A DNA stretch of 5,565 bases from an uncultured Treponema sp. (lineage in GTDB: Bacteria > Spirochaetota > Spirochaetia > Treponematales > Treponemataceae), in the NCBI GenBank assembly GCA_937891125.1, contig CALAEZ010000217.1, positions 1 through 5,565 on the forward strand, in the 5' to 3' direction. This document shows, piece by piece, positions 1 to 5,565 of the stretch (its first letter is position 1; every line of letters begins with the position of its first letter). The notes beneath the pieces were generated by a model. It was given only the letters and a program-made list of their open reading frames with translations. It was not told the DNA's origin and made no database searches. The translations under genes were made by a program, and so were the position numbers.

Positions 1-757
1 GGATTGGCCTGGAAAACTTAGGGTCTATTTTTGCAAGCATTTCGCGCAAGGCATTGGGACCTCCCGTTGAAATACCGATTGCAACTATTTCTATAGGGCC
101 TGGGTTTCGTATAGCTGTAATTACCTCTGGTGTCTTAGGCTTGGCTGGTTTCCAGATGGAGGCAGAAAAAATTGGATGTTCTGCTTCCTGTGCGTGAGGA
201 GTGGCAGTTGTACCTGTTGCAGAAGGGGTAAGCGGTTTTTGCTGGCTTTTTCCCAAGAGACCGCTTTTTTTTGTGGCAGTTTCTGCTTCTTTGAACTTTG
301 TCTGTTGTATAAAGAAGTCTACAGGGTATACGTCTTTGCCTTTGCGTCGGGCGTAGCGTGAACCGTAGGATGCTATGCGTTCTATAAGGGTTGCCGAAAC
401 AGACATGATGTTGTTGGAAACCGAACCAGAAGGCTTTGTTATAAAGTCTATAGCGCCTAGTTCCAGACATTCCATTGTTACAGCCGCACCTTTTGTGGCT
501 ACGGACGAAAGTATAAGAACAGGTATGTCTATTCCCTGCATTTTGCGTTCTTTTAGGAATTCTACACCGTTCATCTCTGGCATTTCTATGTCAAGGATTA
601 TGATGTCTGGCTTTGACAGGGGAATCTTCTGTAAGCAGAAGCGCCCGTTCATTGCTGTTGCGCAGACTTTCATTCCTTCTGTTCCGTCTACAACACGCGA
701 AATAAGGTTTCGCATCAAGGCGGAATCATCACAAACCAAAACCTGTATGTCGTCCAT
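1..757 (-). CDS. cheB: CheB: chemotaxis response regulator protein-glutamate methylesterase/deamidase (C-terminus outside window)
   Basis: CheB removes methyl groups from (and deamidates) glutamyl/glutaminyl residues of chemoreceptors and is activated by phosphorylation from CheA; it acts in the cytoplasm at receptor arrays. The visible 252 residues start MDDIQVLVCDDSALMRN. Residues 1 to about 120 are a receiver domain: acidic pair D10/D11, phospho-acceptor D56 in LDIEMPEMNG, S84/S85 in ILSSVATKGA at the switch Ser/Thr position, and conserved K108 in DFITKP. A Lys/Thr/Ser/Pro-rich linker of roughly 90-100 residues follows. The methylesterase domain opens near residue 220 with IVAIGISTGGPNALREML, where S230 is the expected nucleophile (SxGG motif). 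The catalytic His and Asp lie beyond the window edge. The ATG at 757 has a strong ribosome site, and receiver homology begins at once, so the start is firm. The gene lies 11 bases after cheR in the same operon. Isoleucine is encoded by ATA in 15 of 26 cases, unlike the plus-strand operon. Confidence 0.96.
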   Translation of the reverse strand, partial: MDDIQVLVCDDSALMRNLISRVVDGTEGMKVCATAMNGRFCLQKIPLSKPDIIILDIEMPEMNGVEFLKERKMQGIDIPVLILSSVATKGAAVTMECLELGAIDFITKPSGSVSNNIMSVSATLIERIASYGSRYARRKGKDVYPVDFFIQQTKFKEAETATKKSGLLGKSQQKPLTPSATGTTATPHAQEAEHPIFSASIWKPAKPKTPEVITAIRNPGPIEIVAIGISTGGPNALREMLAKIDPKFSRPI

Positions 758-760
758 TTT

Positions 761-770
761 TCCTCTCCCT
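761..770 (-). promoter_or_regulatory. cheB ribosome binding site overlapping the cheR stop
   Basis: Read on the minus strand, AGGGAGAGGA lies just before AAA-ATG of cheB. It is purine-rich with two possible anti-SD registers (AGGGAG with 7 bases to the ATG, or GAGAGGA closer in). Its first two bases are the last two bases of the cheR TAG, so ribosomes ending cheR finish on the cheB initiation site. This suggests translational coupling of the two adaptation enzymes. Confidence 0.75.
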
Positions 771-1587
771 AAAGTTCATTTTTTTCGTAAAGACAGGCCC
801 AGTCTGTTTTTAGGAATTTGAATTTTGTGTCCATACCGAATAGGCTTTCCGAATGTCCTATGAAAAGGTAGGAGTGGTCTGCCATTGAACGGTAGAAGCG
901 GTCTATCGTAGACTTCTGGGCAGCCTCGTCAAAGTAGATAAGCACGTTACGGCAGAATACAATGTCGTAATTTTTTGTGCCACTTTCGTTGCGTAAGTTG
1001 TGGTAGTCAAAGTGCACGCAGTTCATCAGTTCGCTTTTTACCTGGTAGCCAGTGTCGGTTTGGGTAAAATATTTTTCCAGGTATTCACGGGGAATGCCCG
1101 TTATGCGTGGCAGTGGATAAAAGCCCTGCTGTCCTACCATAAGCGATTTAAGGGAAATATCGCTGGCTTTGATTTCGTAGGTGTAGGGATCCGGCAGTTT
1201 GTCCTGCAAGAGCATGGCAATAGTGTAGGGCTCTTCTCCTGTAGAGCAACCAGCACTCCAAATGCGTATGGTCGTATCCCCCGTCTTCTTTTTATTTTCG
1301 ATTACGTGAGGAAGTACATAATTCACAAGCGCATCAAAATGTGGTTGGTTGCGGAAGAAACGCGTCAGATTCGTAGTAACAGAATCCAACATAATTTTCA
1401 TTTCCTCTTTATCTGACAAGACGAGCTTTAAATAATCGTCAATATTTGCCAACTGTTTCTCGCGCAACATCTCTTTCATGCGGCTGTCAAGAATTGAACG
1501 GTTGGTGTCAGAGAATGTAATACCACTCTGGTCGTAAATTAGCTTGCGGAGTTTATCAAAATCCGCATCGGTCAATAAGTCTGCCAT
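769..1587 (-). CDS. cheR: CheR: chemotaxis protein-glutamate O-methyltransferase
   Basis: CheR transfers methyl groups from S-adenosylmethionine to glutamates of methyl-accepting chemotaxis proteins, opposing CheB in adaptation. The 272-residue product has the usual CheR length and layout. Residues about 6-60 are the helical N-terminal domain (LTDADFDKLRKLIYDQSGI). Next come TTNLTRFFRNQPHFD (71-85) and the SAM-binding loop IWSAGCSTGEEPYTIAM (109-125). The acidic residue after the next strand is D143 in KASDIS. The family signatures FCRNVLIYFD (211-220) and LFIGHSESL (241-249) follow. All key motifs look intact. An in-frame TAG lies 24 bases upstream and no alternative ATG/GTG/TTG occurs between, so the ATG at 1587 is the only reasonable start. 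No Shine-Dalgarno sequence precedes it; instead a promoter -10 box ends 7 bases before the ATG (see promoter entry), which suggests a leaderless message. It is the first gene of a cheR-cheB operon that runs off the left edge. Confidence 0.98.
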   Translation of the reverse strand: MADLLTDADFDKLRKLIYDQSGITFSDTNRSILDSRMKEMLREKQLANIDDYLKLVLSDKEEMKIMLDSVTTNLTRFFRNQPHFDALVNYVLPHVIENKKKTGDTTIRIWSAGCSTGEEPYTIAMLLQDKLPDPYTYEIKASDISLKSLMVGQQGFYPLPRITGIPREYLEKYFTQTDTGYQVKSELMNCVHFDYHNLRNESGTKNYDIVFCRNVLIYFDEAAQKSTIDRFYRSMADHSYLFIGHSESLFGMDTKFKFLKTDWACLYEKNEL

Positions 1588-1594
1588 ATCGCTT

Positions 1595-1623
1595 ATTATA
1601 TACCCACATTTCTAAAATGTAAA
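1595..1623 (-). promoter_or_regulatory. Sigma-70-type promoter of cheR-cheB, predicted start point at the cheR ATG
   Basis: On the minus strand TTTACA (1623-1618) and TATAAT (1600-1595) are separated by exactly 17 bases: one mismatch to consensus at -35 and a perfect -10. Placing the last T of the -10 at position -7 puts +1 at 1588 or, if the purine is preferred, at 1587, which is the A of the cheR ATG. Phased A-tracts lie directly upstream. This is a sequence prediction; no transcript data are available. Confidence 0.75.
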
Positions 1624-1631
1624 CGAAATCA

Positions 1632-1651
1632 TTTTTTTTTTGCTTTTTTTT
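1632..1651. repeat. Two phased homopolymer T/A tracts (T10-GC-T8)
   Basis: Plus-strand bases 1632-1641 are ten T and 1644-1651 are eight T, split by GC, with tract centres 11 bases apart, about one helical turn. Seen from the cheR promoter they are A-tracts roughly 45-65 bases upstream of the predicted start. There they could act as an UP-like element or an intrinsic bend. Known biology: A-tracts in helical phase curve DNA and can bind the RNA polymerase alpha C-terminal domain. Their function here is inferred. Confidence 0.6.
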
Positions 1652-1681
1652 AAGAATAAAGCTTTTTATTTTGACAAAACA

Positions 1682-1710
1682 TTGAGATTTGTTCATTTTT
1701 GAGCTATAGT
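1682..1710 (+). promoter_or_regulatory. Candidate sigma-70 promoter for the envelope operon
   Basis: TTGAGA (1682-1687) and TATAGT (1705-1710) are spaced by 17 bases, each one mismatch from consensus. The expected start is near 1716-1718, giving a leader of about 52-54 bases before the ATG at 1770. A perfect TTGACA at 1671-1676 sits 11 bases upstream of this -35 but has no -10 at a suitable distance. No other candidate upstream of the barrel gene is as good. Confidence 0.6.
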
Positions 1711-1738
1711 AGTAGGTACATAACGGATGTTATTACTA
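1710..1738. other. Weak interrupted inverted repeat at the promoter/leader junction
   Basis: ATAAC (1720-1724) and GTTAT (1729-1733) form perfect 5-base arms around GGAT. TAGTA (1710-1714) and TACTA (1734-1738) form a second 5-base pair outside them, with a 5-base bulge on the left side. The element overlaps the last base of the predicted -10 and the start point. It could be a small operator or a weak leader hairpin. The arms are AT-rich, so chance is a real possibility. Confidence 0.3.
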
Positions 1739-1754
1739 TAAAGATGTATTTTTT

Positions 1755-1760
1755 GGAGGT
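1755..1760 (+). promoter_or_regulatory. Ribosome binding site of the beta-barrel gene
   Basis: GGAGGT lies 9 bases before the ATG at 1770 and closely matches the anti-SD complement. It decides the start, because further in-frame ATG codons (residues 5 and 6) follow closely. The residue-1 ATG also gives the correct basic N-terminus for a signal peptide. Confidence 0.85.
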
Positions 1761-1769
1761 AACAATCTC

Positions 1770-2855
1770 ATGAAAAGAGTAATGATGACGGCGACAGCAT
1801 TGCTGCTAGCTGGCGGACTTTTTGCATATAATCCGCCTGCTGGTGGACAAAATCTGCTGCGTCTTTCTTCACCTACATCACTGACCGATGCAGCTTCAGC
1901 CGCTGGTGGAGCTTTGTATGATGTTCTGCCAAACTCTGTGGTAACAAACCCCGCCGTAACCGCATATGAGCAGCGCATCGTGCTTAATGTGGGAGCAACA
2001 GCGCTTACTGACGGCAATGATGACGACGGCTCCCTCGGTGGCGCCTTTGAAGCAGGTCTTTTAATTCCGAGCCGTCGCGGTGTCGCATCCTTTTTGCTGC
2101 AGGGCATTTTTGCGCCACTCGTTGACATGCAGGTAGGCGATTCTATCAATGCGACCGCAGGTTTTTCAAAGGAAATTAACGAGCAGCTGTCGGTCGGGGC
2201 AAGCGCTACACTCGGCGTATTCTGGGGCTACGGCTCAGACTGGACAGGAAGTCTTGCGTTAGGCGCTTACTACAATTACGGCGACCTTTCCTTTATGAAG
2301 GACGCTCGCATTGGTGTTTCCCTGCTAAATCTTGGAAAAATGTACAACAGCACCAATGTGCGCGGCATAAACGATGACACTAGTGACTATGCAGCACGCG
2401 ATACCGAATGGGACTACGCCTCTAACTGGCCGAGTCTTGCGACACTGCGCACTGGCTTTGCGGCAACACTGCTTGAAAAAGACAAGGTTAAGCTCGGTGG
2501 CTCATTTGATCTTGCTTATCCATCATTTCAGGATGTCGTCTGCGACATCGGAGTTCAGCTACAGTACGCTTCTATCATAAAACTGTCGATCGCTGAAGAG
2601 CTTGATGTGCGCGAGCTTGCTGCTGGAAACACGAATGTGCTTCCAGCAGTTGGATTAAGCTTCAAGTTCCTGCTGAAATCAAAGGCAGATTCTACCATTA
2701 CCAAATTTGCTGGCGGCGAAGAAAGTGAAATGACTGTTTCTGCAGCGTGGCACAAAATGTATGAAGAGGTAAACGCTTTTAGCGCGGGCGCCGTACTCAA
2801 ACTCGGTTTGGAAGATAAAGACCCGCCGAAAATCATTGTATGGGAGGAGGAATAA
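1770..2855 (+). CDS. Outer-membrane beta-barrel protein, PorV/OmpP1-FadL superfamily (UPF0164-like)
   Basis: A 361-residue exported protein. Residues 1-19 are a signal peptide: basic MKR, a hydrophobic core, and LFA before the likely cleavage at A19/Y20. The mature N-terminus carries a pattern typical of the FadL/PorV group: a small-residue stretch with GG (AASAAGGALYDVL, 41-53), then NSVVTNPAV (55-63) with the NPA motif. The rest is rich in alternating polar/hydrophobic segments with Gly and aromatics, as in transmembrane beta strands (e.g. SVGASATLGVFWGYG, GSLALGAYYNYGDL, PAVGLSFKFLL). The last strand-like segment (AFSAGAVLKLGL) is followed by a short charged tail, DKDPPKIIVWEEE, so the protein does not end on the aromatic residue usual for barrels. 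Members are predicted outer-membrane proteins, in some cases linked to hydrophobic ligand uptake or, for PorV, to type IX secretion. The exact role here is unknown. It is first in an operon and overlaps the next gene by one base. Superfamily moderately sure; function uncertain. Confidence 0.75.
   Translation: MKRVMMTATALLLAGGLFAYNPPAGGQNLLRLSSPTSLTDAASAAGGALYDVLPNSVVTNPAVTAYEQRIVLNVGATALTDGNDDDGSLGGAFEAGLLIPSRRGVASFLLQGIFAPLVDMQVGDSINATAGFSKEINEQLSVGASATLGVFWGYGSDWTGSLALGAYYNYGDLSFMKDARIGVSLLNLGKMYNSTNVRGINDDTSDYAARDTEWDYASNWPSLATLRTGFAATLLEKDKVKLGGSFDLAYPSFQDVVCDIGVQLQYASIIKLSIAEELDVRELAAGNTNVLPAVGLSFKFLLKSKADSTITKFAGGEESEMTVSAAWHKMYEEVNAFSAGAVLKLGLEDKDPPKIIVWEEE
2842..2850 (+). promoter_or_regulatory. 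Internal ribosome binding site for the Ig-repeat gene, with TAATG overlap
   Basis: GGGAGGAGG lies inside the last codons of the barrel gene (encoding W-E-E of the tail) and ends 4 bases before the ATG at 2855; the GGGAGG register is 7 bases away. The barrel stop TAA and the next ATG share one A. This arrangement usually means translational coupling, so the two proteins are probably made in a linked ratio. Confidence 0.85.
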
Positions 2856-5565
2856 TGAAAAAGTTTGCAGTTGCAGCAGCGTTTGCAGCCGTGCTTTCTG
2901 CCGGCTTATACGCAGAGCCAAAAACAGTCTATATTTCGCCAAATAACGATGGCGTGCAGGACTTTCTTGAGGTTCCGCTACGTATAAAGGAAAAACGCTA
3001 CATAAAAAGCTGGAGTCTCAGCATTGAAAATGAGCAGGGCGAGCTGGTTCGCACAATCGGCAATAAGGTGACGCTTCCAACGCGCATTACCTTTAAGAGC
3101 TTTTTTAAGGCGCTTCTAAAGCCAAAGACGGGCGTCACCATTCCAGAGTCTGTCATCTGGAACGGCGTTATGGATAACAGTGAAATCGCTCCAGATGGTA
3201 CCTACCGCTACTGGTTTACCGCAAGTGATGACAACAACAACACAGCGTCAACAGAAAAAATGGTTGTCATCGTTGATAATACGCCACCAGAAATTGACTT
3301 AACACAGCCCTCGCAAGATAACAAGATTTTTGGCGAAGGCGCAAAGGCACAGTTTAAGGTGCGCCAGGACGGTTCCGAAGAGGATTTGTGGCTTGCAACC
3401 TTTACCGACGTTGCAGGCAACAGCGTGTACACCAAGCGATTTACTACCAGTAAGCCATTGGATTTTGCATGGGATGGCACCAATGACGACGGAGCTCCGG
3501 TAAGCGATGGCGTGTATACGTATAAAATTGCAGCTACCGACCGCGCTGGAAACACGTCAGAACCAGCAACCATCACCAATATCATCTATTCTGCCGAAAA
3601 GCCGGCAACGAATATTACTATCAATGGCAGCCGCTATTTCTCTCCAAAAGAAGGCAGCGCGCTGAACACCATGAAATTTGATGTTAAGATTCCTGTTCCC
3701 GATGCAGCTGCGACAACAGGAAATAAGCTGACAGCATGGAAGGTTGAAATCATTGGCACCAATGGCAAAGTCTACAAATCATACAGCGGAGATGAAAACA
3801 CGCTGCCGCCAGAATCCATCACCTTTGACGGCCGCGGAGATGACGCCTCTGTTGCTCCCGATGGCAACTACCAGGCACGGGTGACCGCAAAATACCTAAA
3901 CGGCTACGAGCCAGATCCGGTAAGCTCTCCAGTCTTTACGCTCGATACCAAGGCTCCCGAGGCTGTTGTTAAGGCAAGCAGCACTATTTTCAGTCCTGAC
4001 GGCGATGGAAACCTAGATACACTTACCATTACACAGCAGACCGCAACAGCTTCAGACACAGAGGCTCCTGTACAGAACTGGACTGGTGTGATTGCAGCAA
4101 AGGACGGCACTGTTGTACGTGAATATAACTTTGGTGCATTCCCGCCTGACACTATTGTATGGGACGGCTTAAATGCTCAGTTTGCACTTGCAGAAAATGG
4201 AGAGTATACATACACGCTTTCTGCAACAGACGCTGCGGGTAATAGCAATACGGTGCAGACTACTCCGTTTACTATTGATACCAGCAAAACAGAGCTTTTG
4301 CTTACAGCAGCTCTTGCAGCATTCAACCCGGCGGGCGACAGTGCACATAACACGCAGCGCTTAACACCGATTGTAAATGCAGGCAGCACAATTAAGCATT
4401 ATGACTTAACCATCGCTGACGCAAATGGAAAGGCTGTCTACACCGAATCTGCTGACCGCGCACTTCCGAAGAGCTTTAGCTGGAATGGTCTAGCAAACAC
4501 AGGAGACGCTACTGGCACAAGGTGTGCTGATGGCAGCTACAGTGCAAGCATTGCAACGGTTGCAGAAAACGGAACGGAAGCAAACGCAAGCACACAAAGC
4601 TTTATCATCGATACGGTTGCTCCGACTATCAGCGTACATGTTGCATATACACTTTTCAGTCCAGAACAGACAAGTACAAAACAAGTACTGCCGATTACTG
4701 CAGAATCTTCTAATGAGGACCGCTGGACAGGCTCTGTTGTCAACAGCAGCGGAAAGACCCTAAAAAACTACACCTGGCAGGGGGTTGTGCCGTCATTTGA
4801 GTGGGACGGCACCGATGACGCCGGCAATAAGGTTGCTGACGGAACCTACCGTTTAGTATTTGGCTCAGAGGATGCTGCTGGAAATAAGGCCTCTGCAGAG
4901 ATTGCTAACGTTACTGTTGATAGCCGCGAGGTAAAGGCATATGTCAGCACCGAGCTTGACGCATTCAGCCCGAACGGTGACGGCGTAAAGGATACTCAGC
5001 AGTTTACGATCCGTACCTCTGTTGCTGACGGCATTGAAAGCTGGTCATTTGACATTGTAAATGTCGACGGCACCGTTGTTCGCAGCTGGTCAAACGATGA
5101 CAGTGCAAATCTTCCGGCAACCGTTACGTGGGACGGCTTAGACAAGGACGGTAAGATTGCAGAAGGCGCATTTACCGCAAAGCTCAAGCTGAGCTACACA
5201 AAGGGTAACAGCGCCGATGTTACTTCAAGTGCATTTATTTGTACGGCAACTCCGCCACAGCTGACGGTGCGCACGGCAACCGAAAGCGGTCCAAACGGCT
5301 ACTTCAGCCCGGATAATGACGGCGAAGACGATGACCTGTACATTCAGCTTAAAGCACAGAGTCTGGTAAGCTTAAAGAACTGGTCATTCCAGATTAACGA
5401 CCCGAACAACGGAAAGAAGTTCTGGGGCACAAGCGGAAAGAACGCAATTACCGAGCGCATGATATGGGACGGCCGCGGTGCAAACGGCGAGCTTGTTCAG
5501 TCTGCGACAGATTATCCGTATGTATTTACCGTAACTGACGAGCTTGGAATGACAAGCACCGTGGA
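2855..5565 (+). CDS. Large secreted protein of tandem FlgD-type Ig-like modules (C-terminus outside window)
   Basis: An open frame of 903 codons without a stop, continuing past the right edge. Residues 1-20 are a clear signal peptide (MKK, alanine-rich core, GLYA before E21). There is no lipobox cysteine, so export to the periplasm or beyond is predicted rather than lipidation. The rest is a chain of about 110-residue modules. Each tends to open with a (F/Y)SP..DG..D loop. Each centres on W(D/N)G.....G followed by DG.Y.Y.., and ends with a strand and linker such as VDNTPPEIDL or IDTVAPTISV. The WDG-type motifs are at residues 102, 206, 324 (F for W), 436, 543, 650, 759 and 871. This is the signature of the FlgD_ig / CHU_C-like beta-sandwich found in many secreted and surface proteins; it does not imply a flagellar hook role. 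Only two cysteines occur (C557, C796). It is translationally coupled to the outer-membrane barrel gene. Function is not known; a surface, adhesive or scaffold role is inference. The start is fixed by the strong RBS and the signal peptide. Confidence 0.88.
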   Translation, partial: MKKFAVAAAFAAVLSAGLYAEPKTVYISPNNDGVQDFLEVPLRIKEKRYIKSWSLSIENEQGELVRTIGNKVTLPTRITFKSFFKALLKPKTGVTIPESVIWNGVMDNSEIAPDGTYRYWFTASDDNNNTASTEKMVVIVDNTPPEIDLTQPSQDNKIFGEGAKAQFKVRQDGSEEDLWLATFTDVAGNSVYTKRFTTSKPLDFAWDGTNDDGAPVSDGVYTYKIAATDRAGNTSEPATITNIIYSAEKPATNITINGSRYFSPKEGSALNTMKFDVKIPVPDAAATTGNKLTAWKVEIIGTNGKVYKSYSGDENTLPPESITFDGRGDDASVAPDGNYQARVTAKYLNGYEPDPVSSPVFTLDTKAPEAVVKASSTIFSPDGDGNLDTLTITQQTATASDTEAPVQNWTGVIAAKDGTVVREYNFGAFPPDTIVWDGLNAQFALAENGEYTYTLSATDAAGNSNTVQTTPFTIDTSKTELLLTAALAAFNPAGDSAHNTQRLTPIVNAGSTIKHYDLTIADANGKAVYTESADRALPKSFSWNGLANTGDATGTRCADGSYSASIATVAENGTEANASTQSFIIDTVAPTISVHVAYTLFSPEQTSTKQVLPITAESSNEDRWTGSVVNSSGKTLKNYTWQGVVPSFEWDGTDDAGNKVADGTYRLVFGSEDAAGNKASAEIANVTVDSREVKAYVSTELDAFSPNGDGVKDTQQFTIRTSVADGIESWSFDIVNVDGTVVRSWSNDDSANLPATVTWDGLDKDGKIAEGAFTAKLKLSYTKGNSADVTSSAFICTATPPQLTVRTATESGPNGYFSPDNDGEDDDLYIQLKAQSLVSLKNWSFQINDPNNGKKFWGTSGKNAITERMIWDGRGANGELVQSATDYPYVFTVTDELGMTSTV
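2930..5565 (+). repeat. Eight tandem diverged protein modules (FlgD-Ig-like), about 330 bp each
   Basis: The W(D/N)G landmark occurs at codons starting 3158, 3470, 3824 (TTT, Phe), 4160, 4481, 4802, 5129 and 5465, so periods are 104, 118, 112, 107, 107, 109 and 112 residues. The opening SP/NP loop is at residues 28, 263, 380, 491, 602, 705 and 818; module 2 has no recognisable copy. Similarity is at the protein level: the nucleotide copies are well diverged, so this is an old duplication series, not a recent unstable DNA repeat. The eighth module may be incomplete at the window end. Confidence 0.85.

Noticed and set aside
375..821. 148-codon plus-strand open frame opposite cheB
   Set aside because: It is a shadow of the receiver-domain coding sequence; the minus-strand reading gives all CheB motifs.
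1585..1593. GCGATAT near the cheR start, resembling the flagellar sigma-28 -10 (GCCGATAA)
   Set aside because: It overlaps the ATG, so any transcript would start within the gene, and no TAAAG-type -35 lies at the needed distance. The sigma-70 boxes are much better.
1640..1700. T-runs in the intergenic region as an intrinsic terminator
   Set aside because: No GC-rich stem precedes the T-runs on either strand, and both flanking genes diverge from this region, so no terminator is expected.
1736..2149. 137-codon open frame on the minus strand inside the barrel gene
   Set aside because: It is antisense to a gene with a signal peptide, strong RBS and family motif. Its translation is low-complexity Ser/Pro/Ala without a recognisable domain, and it has no convincing ribosome site.
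3208..3585. 125-codon open frame on the minus strand inside the Ig-repeat gene, with similar ones at 3904-4152, 4177-4389, 4537-4743 and 4996-5187
   Set aside because: They recur because the forward repeats have biased codons that leave the opposite strand stop-poor. The products have no domain features and the sense frame is clearly coding.
2855..5565. Large gene as a flagellar hook-capping (FlgD) protein
   Set aside because: FlgD is short and cytosol-exported through the flagellar apparatus. This protein has a Sec signal peptide and many tandem copies of the Ig-like fold, which is shared by unrelated secreted proteins.
1..5565. tRNA, rRNA, CRISPR array, insertion sequence or attachment site
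   Set aside because: No cloverleaf-like segment, regularly spaced identical repeats, transposase motif or terminal inverted repeats were seen; nearly all the window is accounted for by four coding genes.

Overview
The window looks like a piece of a spirochaete chromosome, most likely a Treponema relative. The clues are a cheR-cheB chemotaxis pair, an outer-membrane barrel of the treponemal UPF0164 / PorV-FadL type, and a very large secreted protein built of FlgD-type Ig-like repeats. The genus is an inference from gene families; the window has no rRNA or other definitive marker.

Layout: the left part (1-1587) is a minus-strand chemotaxis operon. cheR (272 aa, complete) comes first and cheB (N-terminal 252 residues, cut by the window edge) follows after an 11-base gap. 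A 182-base divergent intergenic region (1588-1769) separates it from a plus-strand envelope operon. That gap holds a near-consensus promoter for cheR whose predicted start point falls at or next to the cheR ATG (a probable leaderless mRNA), two phased T/A tracts behind it, a forward promoter and a weak inverted repeat. The plus-strand operon has a 361-aa beta-barrel gene (1770-2855) overlapping by one base (TAATG) a large open gene (2855 to beyond 5565, at least 903 codons). The large protein has a signal peptide and eight tandem modules of about 110 residues.

How the genes fit together: CheR and CheB are the methyltransferase and methylesterase that set receptor methylation during chemotactic adaptation. 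The divergent operon encodes two exported products. The close coupling suggests that the barrel and the Ig-repeat protein are made together and may act together at the outer membrane. No partnership is proved by the sequence. I see no tRNA, rRNA, CRISPR array, insertion sequence or intrinsic terminator. The only non-coding stretches are 758-768 and 1588-1769; the rest is coding.
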